Shown in pieces: positions 32,684 through 47,218 of a stretch of DNA of 64,000 nt. The notes under the pieces are model-generated. The model was not told the DNA's origin and ran no database searches. It worked only from the letters and a program-made list of their open reading frames with translations. Source of the DNA: Microcella alkalica (GTDB lineage: Bacteria; Actinomycetota; Actinomycetes; Actinomycetales; Microbacteriaceae); contig NZ_JACGWX010000002.1 of the NCBI RefSeq assembly GCF_014137945.1, positions 124,001 to 188,000 of the forward strand, in the 5' to 3' direction. The position numbers and the translations under genes are program-made. How positions within the stretch are numbered: position 1 is the first letter of the stretch; every line of letters begins with the position of its first letter.

Positions 32684-32701
32684 CAGCGCGTGATGACGAC
32701 C
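32684..32701 (+). repeat. Inverted repeat upstream of ssrA
   Basis: CAGCGCGTGATGACGACC is the exact reverse complement of 33137-33154, just beyond the tmRNA 3' end. In the precursor RNA the two would pair and close a stem around the whole tmRNA. Confidence 0.85.
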
Positions 32702-32763
32702 CACCTCAGCGCCCATCCACCGCCTCGTGCCCTGCACGACGCGAGGGGGGCGAGGTGACGCAC

Positions 32764-33134
32764 GGGGATGATCGGTTTCGACATTGCCTGCGAAACGATG
32801 AGGAGCGGGTCGAGGATGCAGGGTTATCTCGTTAACGATCTCTGCAAACAACAGGTGCCAATGCTAAGCGCACCGACTTCGCTCTCGCCGCCTAAGGCAG
32901 AGTAGACAGTCCGTCAGTCCGGGTTCGCCTCCGCCCCGGTCACTGGCGTCATCAAGGAGGCTCGCTGCGTGTGTGCGTCTCAGGTGCACGCGGGACTCGA
33001 ACTGAGGCTGGGCTCGTCGACCTAGGGGTCTGCAACAAAGGTCGGAGCCGAGCAGAACGTCTCAGCAGACTACGCCCGTAGAAGGCATCGGATCACAGCA
33101 GTGGACGGGGGTTCGATTCCCCCCATCTCCACCA
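32764..33134 (+). ncRNA. ssrA: Transfer-messenger RNA (tmRNA)
   Basis: The 371-nt RNA begins GGGGATGATCGGTTTCGACA and ends GGTTCGATTCCCCCCATCTC plus CACCA. GGGGATG pairs with CATCTCC to form the tRNA-like acceptor stem; the T-arm GGGTTCGATTCCC is clear. The resume codon GCC at 32857 opens the tag frame ANAKRTDFALAA and ends at TAA 32893-32895; the hydrophobic ALAA end is the usual protease signal. It rescues stalled ribosomes together with SmpB. CCA is encoded. Confidence 0.96.
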
Positions 33135-33136
33135 CT

Positions 33137-33154
33137 GGTCGTCATCACGCGCTG
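33137..33154 (+). repeat. Inverted repeat downstream of ssrA
   Basis: GGTCGTCATCACGCGCTG starts 2 nt after the encoded CCA and is fully complementary to 32684-32701. Likely part of the tmRNA 3' trailer. Confidence 0.85.
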
Positions 33155-33191
33155 TCGGTTCGCTCGGGTCCGCGTGCGACGGGTGTCGCCC

Positions 33192-35167
<1,976 letters not shown>

Positions 35168-35407
35168 TCAGCCGCCCTGCGCGGCGCCGAGGATCTCGAC
35201 GGAGTCGCCGTTCGCGACGGCCGTGTCTACCCACCGGCTTCTCGGCACGACTTCGGAGTTCCTCGCCACTGCGAGACCAAGCCCGCCGCCATCCATCGCG
35301 CGACCGTCGGCGCGCAACGGCCTGCCGGTGACTTCGGCGACCAGCTCGGCGACCGTCGAGGCACCAGGCAAGCAGTGCGGTCGGCCGTTGAGGGTGATGT
35401 CGATCAT
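35168..35407 (-). CDS. thiS: Sulfur carrier protein ThiS
   Basis: A 79-residue ubiquitin-like protein starting MIDITLNGRPHCLPG. A GTG five codons earlier would give a GTGA overlap with thiO and is an alternative start. TVAELVAEVTGRP, GLAVARNSEVVPRSRWVDT and DSVEILGAAQGG show the fold and the C-terminal Gly-Gly needed for thiocarboxylation. Confidence 0.92.
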   Translation of the reverse strand: MIDITLNGRPHCLPGASTVAELVAEVTGRPLRADGRAMDGGGLGLAVARNSEVVPRSRWVDTAVANGDSVEILGAAQGG

Positions 35408-35418
35408 GGGTTCTCTTC

Positions 35419-36645
35419 TCACGAGTGTCCGAAGCGGTCTGGCCGGTAGGCATCCCAGCGCGCGTCGCGCGCACCCTCGATGAGGCCGCAGCAGATCTCT
35501 GCGGCGATCGGGGCGAGAAGCACGCCGTGGCGGAAGAATCCAGTTGCTATGACGAGACCTGCGACATGTGCTCCTCCCGACATGGCGACGCGGCCGAGTA
35601 AGGGGGCGTTGTCCGGGGTTCCCGGCCGCGCCCGAGCCGTTACCTCGATGAGATCGAGCTCAGCGACGGCAGGCACGATCTCCTGGGCATCGCGCAGCAG
35701 CCGGTACACGCCACCGGCTGAGACACGTGCGGAGTCGTCCTCGCGCTGGGTGGCGCCAACGACGATCGTTCCGTCGTCGCGAGGTACGAGGTACACCGGC
35801 TCGCCGCGCACGAGTCCCCTCACGGTCGAGGTGATCAGGGGGTGAAGTCGCTCGCCGACGCTCAGCCGCAGGATTTCACCGTGCACGGGGCGCATCGAGA
35901 GAGCCAGCGAAGGGGGAAGGCCAACGAGGCCCGGGGCGCTCAGCCCGTTGGCGACCACCACCTCGGTCGCCATGATGCGCGTTCCGTCGACGAGTTCCAC
36001 CCCCACGACCATCGAGTCATCGTCCTCCACCTCCGCATGGATGAGGCCGGCGGCCCGCTGCCTCACGACCCCACCTGGCAGTCCCGCTTGCTCGGCAATG
36101 GACGTGAGAGCCTTGAGGAGCCCTGCGGCGAGCAATCGCGGGTCGAGGTGGTGATCATGCCGCACCCGATAGGCGCACGACACACCGGGGCTCAGCATCG
36201 GCTCTCGCGACCGGGCCTCGCGCAGGGTGATCGGTTCGACGAGTAGCCCGTTCCGTTGCTGCGCGTCGTGCAGATCCGCGAGCGACTGGCGGTCAGCGGA
36301 ATCGATCCCCACCACGATTGTCTCGCTCGCTCGATAGCCGGTGCTGCAGCCGACCTCGGACAACGCGCCTAAGAAGGCGGGATACAGGGCCGCTGAAGCG
36401 AGCATCAGCTCGAGGAGATTCTCCTCCCGATAGTGGAACTCGCTCACGGGGGCGAGCATGCCCGCAGCCGCGAACGTCGCACCGCCGGCCGGATCGGGGT
36501 CGATCACGCAGACAGCGCGTCCCGCCCGCGCGAGCGACCAGGCGATCGCGAGGCCGATGACCCCAGCGCCGACGACTGCGACGTCGACGGTGCGCGGCCA
36601 CGCGTCGTGTGATTGTGCCGTCTCGGATTCGTGCTCGGACACCAT
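35419..36645 (-). CDS. thiO: Glycine oxidase ThiO
   Basis: A 408-residue FAD oxidase. Dinucleotide motif VAVVGAGVIGLAIAWSLARAG is at about 21-41; the family blocks GGATFAAAGMLAPVSEF, MRPVHGEILRL and a C-terminal GLVIATGFFRHGVLLAP follow. It converts glycine to dehydroglycine for ThiG using oxygen. GGGAAGGAGCA precedes the ATG. First gene of the riboswitch-controlled operon. Confidence 0.92.
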   Translation of the reverse strand: MVSEHESETAQSHDAWPRTVDVAVVGAGVIGLAIAWSLARAGRAVCVIDPDPAGGATFAAAGMLAPVSEFHYREENLLELMLASAALYPAFLGALSEVGCSTGYRASETIVVGIDSADRQSLADLHDAQQRNGLLVEPITLREARSREPMLSPGVSCAYRVRHDHHLDPRLLAAGLLKALTSIAEQAGLPGGVVRQRAAGLIHAEVEDDDSMVVGVELVDGTRIMATEVVVANGLSAPGLVGLPPSLALSMRPVHGEILRLSVGERLHPLITSTVRGLVRGEPVYLVPRDDGTIVVGATQREDDSARVSAGGVYRLLRDAQEIVPAVAELDLIEVTARARPGTPDNAPLLGRVAMSGGAHVAGLVIATGFFRHGVLLAPIAAEICCGLIEGARDARWDAYRPDRFGHS

Positions 36646-36652
36646 TGCTCCT

Positions 36653-36745
36653 TCCCTACGCCGGTACTAACCGGATCAGGTCAAGCGGTCGGCGCCGAAC
36701 GCCCTCTCAGCCCGGCTCGAAATCGAACGGCGGGCTCCCGCAGTG
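36653..36745 (-). promoter_or_regulatory. TPP riboswitch upstream of thiO
   Basis: On the minus strand, GGGAGCCCG leads to a variable stem, then GGGCTGAGAGGG (the THI-box core), and ACCGCTTGACCTGATCCGGT followed by TAGTACCGGCGTAGGGA. These are the two conserved sensor helices that bind the pyrimidine and the pyrophosphate of thiamine pyrophosphate. The 3' end lies only a few nt from the GGGAAGGAG ribosome binding site of thiO, so control of translation start is likely. No separate terminator is visible in the gap. Confidence 0.95.
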
Positions 36746-36809
36746 CTTCCACTGTAGAGGGTGGCTCCGGGCGACGATCGCACGTTCCGCCCGTGGATAG
36801 GCTTCTCGC

Positions 36810-37496
36810 ATGGAGATCGGCGAATCCCGGCTGTACCTCTGCACGGACGCCCGAACTCGCCAGGCCGACTTCGCACAGTTCGTGGACGCAGCCTTCGCGG
36901 GCGGCGTCGACGTCATCCAGCTGCGCGACGCGAGCCTCGAGGCCGCCGACGAACTCGAGGCACTGGTCGTACTCGCGGAGACGGCAGAACGACACGGCAA
37001 ACTCTGGGCGGTCAACAATCGGGCCGACATCGCGGCAACCTCGCATGCACCCGTCCTGCACCTCGGTCAGAGGGACCTGTCGCGTGCCGCCGCCCGGTCG
37101 GTCATACATCCGACCACGGCAATCGGGCTCTCCACCCACTCTCGGGCGCAAGTGGATGCCGCGCTCGCGGACGACCTGCTCGACTATTACTGCGTGGGTC
37201 CGGTGTGGGCCACCCCGACGAAACCCGGCCGCGATGCGGTCGGGCTCGAGCTCGTCGAGTACGCCGCGTCGCGCGAGGTCATCCCCGAGCGAGACCGACC
37301 GTGGTTCGCCATCGGTGGAATCGATCTATCTACGGTGTCGCACGTCGTCGATTCCGGAGCGCGCCGCATCGTCGTCGTGCGGGCGATCACCGAGGCGAGC
37401 GACCCCGCTGACGCCGCGCAGCGGCTGTGCGCGGCCCTGCCGACTCCCGAGCGGGCAGTGGCGACGAACTCGTCCCCGTCCTGCGTGAGCGAGTAG
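36810..37496 (+). CDS. thiE: Thiamine-phosphate synthase ThiE
   Basis: A 228-residue TIM barrel. YLCTDAR, GVDVIQLRDAS (pyrophosphate-binding Arg), WAVNNRADIAATSHAPVLHLGQRDL, then IGLSTHSRAQ, CVGPVWATPTKPG and FAIGGIDLSTV are all family blocks. Joins the pyrimidine and thiazole phosphates. TAGGCT ends 6 nt before the ATG and no ribosome binding site is present, so it is probably leaderless and outside the riboswitch, which controls the divergent operon. The last about 20 residues are non-conserved. Confidence 0.92.
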   Translation: MEIGESRLYLCTDARTRQADFAQFVDAAFAGGVDVIQLRDASLEAADELEALVVLAETAERHGKLWAVNNRADIAATSHAPVLHLGQRDLSRAAARSVIHPTTAIGLSTHSRAQVDAALADDLLDYYCVGPVWATPTKPGRDAVGLELVEYAASREVIPERDRPWFAIGGIDLSTVSHVVDSGARRIVVVRAITEASDPADAAQRLCAALPTPERAVATNSSPSCVSE

Positions 37497-37507
37497 CTGC
37501 GGTTTGC

Positions 37508-37542
37508 AGGAGCGGGCGGGTGAACTTCACGCGCCCGCTCCT
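37508..37542 (+). terminator. Hairpin terminator after thiE
   Basis: Perfect 11-bp stem AGGAGCGGGCG (37508-37518) with CGCCCGCTCCT (37532-37542) and a 13-nt loop. It begins 12 nt after the thiE stop. No long T run. Confidence 0.75.
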
Positions 37543-37652
37543 TCGAGCTGATGGTGCCGAGGCCCGGCGAACCAGTTTCGCCATCGACTGTCTGTCGCGA
37601 GGAGAACGTGTCGCTGCTCCCACGCCCGAGCCGGCCGATCACAACGGGGCCC

Positions 37653-37800
37653 CGGCGGCGATGGTGAAGCGCAGGATGCTGCTCTCGGGTGCATGTTCGG
37701 CCAAGAAGTCCTCTTCGACGGGGCCGTACTCTCTTCTGCGCGGAAAGGCATCGGCGAGCTGTACTCTCGGGTTACGCCATGACCGGCGCTCGACGCCCTC
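37653..37800 (+). repeat. Diverged duplicate segment, copy B (SIMPL/ssrA-upstream remnant)
   Basis: In the 357-base gap between thiE and yccF. Matches 32467-32640 in the same orientation in two blocks, but the SIMPL frame is not maintained, so this is a decayed partial copy. Its ATG at 37780 (CGCCATGACCGGCGCT) is in frame with yccF and would add about 25 residues. Confidence 0.65.
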
Positions 37801-37853
37801 CCGAGTCGCTGTGCGAGTCGCCCTCCGCCCACCTCACCGGATCGAGTCCTTCC

Positions 37854-38228
37854 GTGCGCACGCTCCTCAACATCGTCTGGCTCGTGCTCTCGGGCTTCTG
37901 GCTCTTCCTGGGCTACGCGCTCGCGGCCGTCATTATGTTCGTGCTCATCGTCACGATCCCGTGGGGCATCGCCGCGTGGCGCATCGGCGTGTACTCGCTG
38001 TGGCCGTTCGGGAAGGACGTCATCGACCGTCCGACCGCGGGCATCGGCTCCGCGATCGGCAACGTCGTCTGGGTCGTGCTCGCCGGCTGGTGGCTCGCGC
38101 TCGGGCACATCGCCTCGGCGATCGCGCTCGCGATCACGATCATCGGCATCCCGTTCGCCTGGGCGAACCTGAAGATGGTGCCCGTCGCGCTCCTGCCGCT
38201 CGGCAAGCAGATCGTCGAGCAGCGCTAG
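37854..38228 (+). CDS. yccF: YccF-family membrane protein
   Basis: A 124-residue protein. GTG start chosen so that it begins MRTLLNIVWLVLSGFWLFLG, the conserved family N-terminus; an ATG at 37780 in the duplicated upstream DNA is in frame. Two DUF307 repeats: TIPWGIAAWRIGVYSLWPFGK and IGIPFAWANLKMVPVALLPLGK. Four membrane spans. Function of the family is not established. Confidence 0.85.
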   Translation: MRTLLNIVWLVLSGFWLFLGYALAAVIMFVLIVTIPWGIAAWRIGVYSLWPFGKDVIDRPTAGIGSAIGNVVWVVLAGWWLALGHIASAIALAITIIGIPFAWANLKMVPVALLPLGKQIVEQR

Positions 38229-38234
38229 CCGACG

Positions 38235-40364
<2,130 letters not shown>

Positions 40365-40450
40365 GCCCTCGACGCTATCGAGAGCGGCGGAACGGCGTCG
40401 CGGTTCGCTCGCACGCGCATCCCCCTTGCCGTCAGCGGCGCGATCGGCCG

Positions 40451-41932
40451 TCAGCCGCCCGCGGGGATCTCGCCGCGAGATCGCTCGGGCGAGTGCAGTC
40501 GACTGAGGATGCGGTCGGTGCTGACCGGGGTCCGGCCGTCGGCGAGCGAGACGATGACGCTCGTGAGCGTCGCGGCCGAGATCGTCCAGATGCCCGGCTG
40601 GGCGAGGATAGTGGAGGGCACCCCCGCGCTGGAGCCGATCACCGTCGAGGCGATGAGCGAAGCCGCGCAGAGACCCGCGCCGACGATCATGCCCGCGATC
40701 GCGCCTCGGGCGGTGAGGCGTCGCCACCATATGCCCAGCAGAATGACCGGCGAGAGCGAGGACGCCGCGAACACGAACACCGTGCCGACCGAGGTCACGA
40801 GGCCCTGCGGCGCGGTCGCGAGCGCGACCGCGAGCGGCACGAGCGTGCAGATCACGGCCGCCCAGCGGAACGAGCTGACTGTGCCGTGGAAGAGATCCTG
40901 GCTGACAGCGCTCGAGAGCGAAACGACGAGCCCCGATGAGGTGCCGAGGAAGGCCGCGAGAGCCCCGGCGATCACGAGTGCCGTGAGCAGATCGCCGACC
41001 GGACCGGGCACGAGTCGCGACGGCAGCTGCAGGGCGACCGTGTCGGCGACGCCGGGGGTCGCAAGGTCGGGCGCGGCGATGCGGGCGACGAGCCCGATCG
41101 TGCTCGAGGCGATGTAGAAGGCGCTGATGAGCACGATGACGCCCACGGTCGTCCAGCGCGCCGAGCTGCCCGTCGGGCTCGTGTAGAAGCGGACGAGAAC
41201 GTGGGGGAGGCCCACGGTGCCGAGCAGGAGCCCGATGAGCAGGGAGGTCGTCGCATAGGGGTCGAGACCGGCGGGGCCCAGATCGGGCGGGAAGACGAGC
41301 GCGGGGTCGATCTCGGGTTCGACTCCGCTGAGGGTGATGACGAAGAAGATCGCCGGGACGGCGAGCGCGGCGAACTTCAGCCAGAACAGGAACGCCTGCA
41401 CGAACGTGATCGAGCGCATGCCGCCGGCCGCGACCGATCCGCCGACGACGAGCGCGACCGTCGTGGCGCCGACCCAGGGCGGGATATCGGCGACGACCGT
41501 GAGCGCGAGCGACGCGCCATGCAGCTGGGGTACGATGTAGAGCCAGCCGATGATGAGCACGAGCGCGCTCGTGAGACGTCGAGCGATGAGCGAGTCGAGC
41601 CGCGCGTGGATGAAGTCGGGAATCGTGTACGCGCCGCTTCGCCGAAGCGGGGCGGCGACGAGCATGAGCACGAGCAGGTACCCGGCGGCGTAGCCGATCG
41701 GGAACCAGAACGCATCGGATCCGGAGAGCAGCACGAGCCCGGAGAGACCCAGGAACGTGCCGGCCGAGAGGTACTCGCCGCTGATCGCCGAGGCGTTCCA
41801 CACGGGGCGCACGGTGCGGGAGGCGACGAAGAAGTCGCTCGTCGTGCGCGAGATGCGCAGGCCCCAGATGCCGATGATCGCGGTGATCACGACGACCGCG
41901 ACGATCGCGCCGATCGACAGTGCCGCGCTCAC
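40451..41932 (-). CDS. Sodium:solute symporter (acetate/pyruvate type)
   Basis: A 493-residue SSF transporter with about 13 spans. SGEYLSAGTFLGLSGLVLLSG and GYAAGYLLVLMLVAAPLRRSGAYTIPDFIHARL are SSF motifs, and VLVRFYTSP continues them. Closest in style to the ActP/MctC group that imports acetate, propionate or pyruvate. It is 13 nt downstream of the DUF485 gene, the usual partner of this group, and ends the cstA-headed operon. Confidence 0.85.
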   Translation of the reverse strand: MSAALSIGAIVAVVVITAIIGIWGLRISRTTSDFFVASRTVRPVWNASAISGEYLSAGTFLGLSGLVLLSGSDAFWFPIGYAAGYLLVLMLVAAPLRRSGAYTIPDFIHARLDSLIARRLTSALVLIIGWLYIVPQLHGASLALTVVADIPPWVGATTVALVVGGSVAAGGMRSITFVQAFLFWLKFAALAVPAIFFVITLSGVEPEIDPALVFPPDLGPAGLDPYATTSLLIGLLLGTVGLPHVLVRFYTSPTGSSARWTTVGVIVLISAFYIASSTIGLVARIAAPDLATPGVADTVALQLPSRLVPGPVGDLLTALVIAGALAAFLGTSSGLVVSLSSAVSQDLFHGTVSSFRWAAVICTLVPLAVALATAPQGLVTSVGTVFVFAASSLSPVILLGIWWRRLTARGAIAGMIVGAGLCAASLIASTVIGSSAGVPSTILAQPGIWTISAATLTSVIVSLADGRTPVSTDRILSRLHSPERSRGEIPAGG

Positions 41933-41945
41933 CGCGCCGCCCCGC

Positions 41946-42356
41946 TCACTCGGGCTCCACGAGCTGGCTGAAGCGGCGCTCGAGCCGCTGGCAGGCGAGC
42001 GTGTACCCGATCGCCCAGACGATCATGAGCGGGTAGAAGCCGTATGCGTGGATGAGCCACGACACCGGGACGCCGCCGACCTCCAGGGCGTCGAGGAGCG
42101 GCATGCCGCTCATGACGACCGTCACGAGCACGAGCGCGGCGCCGAACGACAGCAGGCACGCGATCGCGAGCCGGCCGTGCGCGAGCATGAGGCTGCGCGT
42201 GAAGAGCGTCTCGGCCTCGCCGACCGCCCATCGACTCGTGCGCGGCGCAGGCTCCGTGCGCGCGTTCGCCGCGTCGACGGAGGTGACGCGCTCGCGCGCC
42301 GGCCGCGTGCCGCCGCGACGGCGCTCGCCGCCGCTCGGCCCGAGGTGCTCGGTCAC
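41946..42356 (-). CDS. DUF485 membrane subunit of the symporter
   Basis: A 136-residue protein from a GTG overlapping the response-regulator stop (GTGA). After about 55 charged residues come two spans (GRLAIACLLSFGAALVLVTVVMSG and FYPLMIVWAIGYTLACQRL), in the DUF485 arrangement. DUF485 genes precede ActP/MctC symporters and are needed for them in some species. The extended N-terminus is longer than usual. Confidence 0.75.
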   Translation of the reverse strand: MTEHLGPSGGERRRGGTRPARERVTSVDAANARTEPAPRTSRWAVGEAETLFTRSLMLAHGRLAIACLLSFGAALVLVTVVMSGMPLLDALEVGGVPVSWLIHAYGFYPLMIVWAIGYTLACQRLERRFSQLVEPE

Positions 42357-43120
42357 CGACCGGCCTCGCGCGGCTGGAGCATCGCCTCGCGCACGATTGC
42401 GATCGACCGTCGACTCACGGGGACCTCCTCGCCGGCGACCGTGAGGGTGGGATGCGCGCCCACGAGCCTCACGGCGCTGATCGCGTCGCGACGCACGAGG
42501 TACGAGCGGTGCACGCGGATGAACCCCGCCCCCTGCCACCGCTGCTCGAGCTCGGAGATCGGCTCGCGGACGAGATGGCTCTCGGTGTCGGTCACGAGGC
42601 GCGAGTAGTCTCCCTGCGCCTGGACCCAGCGCACCTCGCTGCGGTGCACGACGCGCAGGAGGTTCCCGACCCGCACGGGGATGCTCTCATCGGGTGGCGC
42701 ATCCGGACCGGTCGGGCTGTCGCGCAGGGCGAGAATCCTGCCGACGGCGCGCTGCAGCCGCTCGCGCCGGATCGGCTTGAGGATGAAGTCGACCGCCTGC
42801 ACGTCGAACGCCTCGATCGCGCCCGCCTCGTCGGCTGTGACGAACACGATCGCCGGAGGAACGGCGAACCGCGAGACCGCCCGCGCGAGGTCGAAACCGG
42901 AGAGCCCCGGCATGTGGATGTCGAGGAAGGCGGCGTCGACCTCGCGCTCGGCGAGGAGGCGGAGCGCCTCCGACCCGGTCGCCGCGCGCAGGATCTCGCG
43001 CACGCGCGGATCGGCGCGGAGGAGCGTCTCGAGCTCGTCCAGCACGCGCCGCTCATCGTCGGCTATGAGCACGTCGATCGAGCGCGTCGCCCCGCCCGCG
43101 GCGTCGGGACTGGCCGTCAC
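42353..43120 (-). CDS. LytTR-family response regulator
   Basis: A 255-residue protein. The receiver domain runs from about 12 to 130 with acidic pocket DVLIADDE, phospho-acceptor Asp in AFLDIHMPG, and Lys in FILKPIRRERL. The C-terminal LytTR domain (VRWVQAQGDYSRLVTDTESHLVREPISELEQRW, FIRVHRSYLVRRDAISAVR) binds pairs of direct repeats. Resembles BtsR/YpdB of E. coli, which activate CstA-type transporter genes. Start overlaps the kinase stop. Confidence 0.9.
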   Translation of the reverse strand: MTASPDAAGGATRSIDVLIADDERRVLDELETLLRADPRVREILRAATGSEALRLLAEREVDAAFLDIHMPGLSGFDLARAVSRFAVPPAIVFVTADEAGAIEAFDVQAVDFILKPIRRERLQRAVGRILALRDSPTGPDAPPDESIPVRVGNLLRVVHRSEVRWVQAQGDYSRLVTDTESHLVREPISELEQRWQGAGFIRVHRSYLVRRDAISAVRLVGAHPTLTVAGEEVPVSRRSIAIVREAMLQPREAGR

Positions 43121-44355
43121 GGGACGGCCGTCCGTTCGGTCTCGTTGAACGGCTGCGACTTGGGGATGCGCATACGCACCATCGTCCCCGCCCCCTCATT
43201 GGTCTCGATCACGAGCGCGTGGTCGTCGCCGTAGATGCTGCGCACGCGCGCGTCGACGTTCCGCAGCCCTATGTGGTCGGTTCGCCCCCCGGCCGTGAGG
43301 AGCGCCCGCAGCGCCGACGGCCGCATCCCGACGCCGTCGTCGTCGACGGTGATCTCGGTGTGGGTGCCGTCGTCGCGCGCGGCGATCACGACCGTGCCGC
43401 CGGCCTCGCGCGGTTCGAGCCCGTGCCGGATGGCGTTCTCGACGAGCGGCTGCAGACTCAGGAACGGGATGACCGTGGCCAGGGTCTCCGGCTCGATCCG
43501 CAGCGTCACGCTCAAGCGCTCCTCGAAGCGCGCGCGCTCGAGCTCGACGTACGAGTGAACGCTCGTGAGTTCGTCGGCGAGCGTTGTGAACTCGCCCTGC
43601 GAGCGCAGCGTGTAACGGATGAAGTCGGCGAAGTCGAGCAGCAGGTCGCGCGCTCGCTCCGGGTCGGTGCTGGTGTATGACGCGATGACGCTGAGCGCGT
43701 TGTAGATGAAGTGCGGGCTGATCTGCGCGCGCAGCGCCCGCAGCTCGGCCTCGGCGAGGGCCGCGCGGGAGGTCTCGAGCTCGCCGAGCTCGATCTGCGC
43801 GCCGCACCAGGCGGCGACCTCGGTCGTCGCCCGCACGAGCGGCGCCTGCACCCGGTTCGCGAACGCGACGATCGCGCCGACGACGCGTCCGTTCACGAAG
43901 ACGGGCGCTCCGACCGCCTGAAGTGCCCCGTCGCTGGGCGCCTCCTCGTCGCCGGCGAGCGTCTCGCGCCGCGCATCCGCCCCCGCCGACCGCCCTGTCA
44001 GCAGCTGGCGCTGACCCGTGTCGATGACGCTCGCCGCGACACGGGCGGCGACGGCGCTGAGCTCGCCGCGCCCGTCGATCGAGACGACACCGGTGCGATC
44101 GGCGACCGCGATCGCCTCGCTGCCGAGAAGGGTGCGCAGGTAGCGGCTGGCCCGGTGTGCCCCCTCCCCGTCGAGCCCGCCGCGCAGGTGGACGGCCGCG
44201 CGCGAGGCGAGCGAGAGGGTGCGGAACGTCGCGCGCTCGGCGTCGCTCCCGAGGTCGCCGACGCCGCGCGCCTGCCGTCGGATGAGCTGGGCGAGCAGCG
44301 TCACGGCGATCCCGAGGGCGAAGGCGGCGACGGCGAGGAGCGCGGCGTCAGGCAT
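43117..44355 (-). CDS. LytS-type sensor histidine kinase
   Basis: A 412-residue protein. One N-terminal span (LLAVAAFALGIAVTLLAQLI) is followed by a GAF-like sensor region (residues about 60-190), the His_kinase domain with ALRAQISPHFIYNALSVIASY (phospho-His) and the HATPase motif PLVENAIRHGLEP, DDDGVGM. It lacks the multi-span LytS/5TM sensor of BtsS, so signal entry differs. Pairs with the adjacent LytTR regulator. Confidence 0.88.
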   Translation of the reverse strand: MPDAALLAVAAFALGIAVTLLAQLIRRQARGVGDLGSDAERATFRTLSLASRAAVHLRGGLDGEGAHRASRYLRTLLGSEAIAVADRTGVVSIDGRGELSAVAARVAASVIDTGQRQLLTGRSAGADARRETLAGDEEAPSDGALQAVGAPVFVNGRVVGAIVAFANRVQAPLVRATTEVAAWCGAQIELGELETSRAALAEAELRALRAQISPHFIYNALSVIASYTSTDPERARDLLLDFADFIRYTLRSQGEFTTLADELTSVHSYVELERARFEERLSVTLRIEPETLATVIPFLSLQPLVENAIRHGLEPREAGGTVVIAARDDGTHTEITVDDDGVGMRPSALRALLTAGGRTDHIGLRNVDARVRSIYGDDHALVIETNEGAGTMVRMRIPKSQPFNETERTAVP

Positions 44356-44378
44356 GGGTGCTCCTCGTCACGTCGTCG

Positions 44379-44626
44379 TCAGCAGCAGCGGGCCCCGGGA
44401 TTCTGGTCCTGCTCGTCCATTCTGCCCCGCCAGAACTCCCGCTCGGTGAGGGGCTCCACCTCCGCGCCGTGCGTGGCGGCGTGGTGCTCGAGGTAGGTGC
44501 GGTACGCGGTGTCTCCCATGAGCTCGCGCACGTACCAGGTGACGGCCCTGCCCGCTCGCCCGAGCGCGGCGGCGCCCGCCCGGACCGAGAGGGTCCGGGC
44601 GGAGCGCCGCGATGCGATGGCGGTCA

Positions 44627-44627
<1 letters not shown>
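44379..44627 (-). CDS. ybdD: YbdD/YjiX-family small protein
   Basis: An 82-residue protein overlapping the cstA stop by ATGA. YVRELMGDTAYRTYLEHHAATHG, then LTEREFWRGRMDEQDQNPGARCC: the W.Y.R...GD..Y..Y..H pattern and terminal Arg-Cys-Cys are the family marks. YbdD and YjiX genes follow cstA and btsT in enterobacteria and support transport. The N-terminus here is longer than in E. coli. Confidence 0.85.
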
Positions 44628-46912
<2,285 letters not shown>

Positions 46913-47001
46913 CGTTCTCCTCCAGGGGGTCGCGTCGTTGCGTGAGGTCACCCTAGAAAGCGGAGCACGACCTTGGCGGGCACCGCCGACGGGCGGACGT
47001 T

Positions 47002-47037
47002 CGGTGCGACGAACGGCGGATCCGTGCGACGAACAGC
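47002..47037 (-). promoter_or_regulatory. Candidate LytTR binding site (direct repeat) upstream of cstA
   Basis: On the cstA strand GTTCGTCGCAC occurs twice, at 47034-47024 and 47014-47004, exactly 20 bp apart, about 90-125 bp upstream of the cstA ATG. LytTR regulators bind two direct repeats spaced about two helical turns. Predicted target of the response regulator encoded in the same operon. Confidence 0.55.
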
Positions 47038-47136
47038 GAGCCGAGCTGCAGCCCCGACGCGCGGCCGACGGGGGCGTCGGCCAGCCGGACGCGCGCGGCC
47101 GACGAGGCCCGCACATCCCGGACATGTAAACAATCA

Positions 47137-47188
47137 TTGACAGGATGTCCGTCGCGCTTTACCTTGAGCGTGTCAGATATTCTTGACA
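47137..47188 (+). promoter_or_regulatory. Promoter and palindromic operator of the membrane/XRE pair
   Basis: TTGACA (47137-47142), a 17-nt spacer, and TACCTT (47160-47165) form a near-consensus promoter. TGTCA-N8-TGACA at 47171-47188 lies at the predicted start site, and CGGACAT/ATGTCCG arms (47119-47125, 47145-47151) enclose the -35. These could be sites for the XRE protein encoded by the operon. Together with the LytTR site, they fill most of the 306-base gap between cstA and this operon. Confidence 0.65.
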
Positions 47189-47218
47189 TTCGCATCGATC
47201 GATCAAAGGGAGCGCATC

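Noticed and set aside
32764-33134. ssrA as the attachment site of a second integrated element
   Set aside because: No duplicate of the tmRNA 3' end and no integrase were found within the thi region or to its right.
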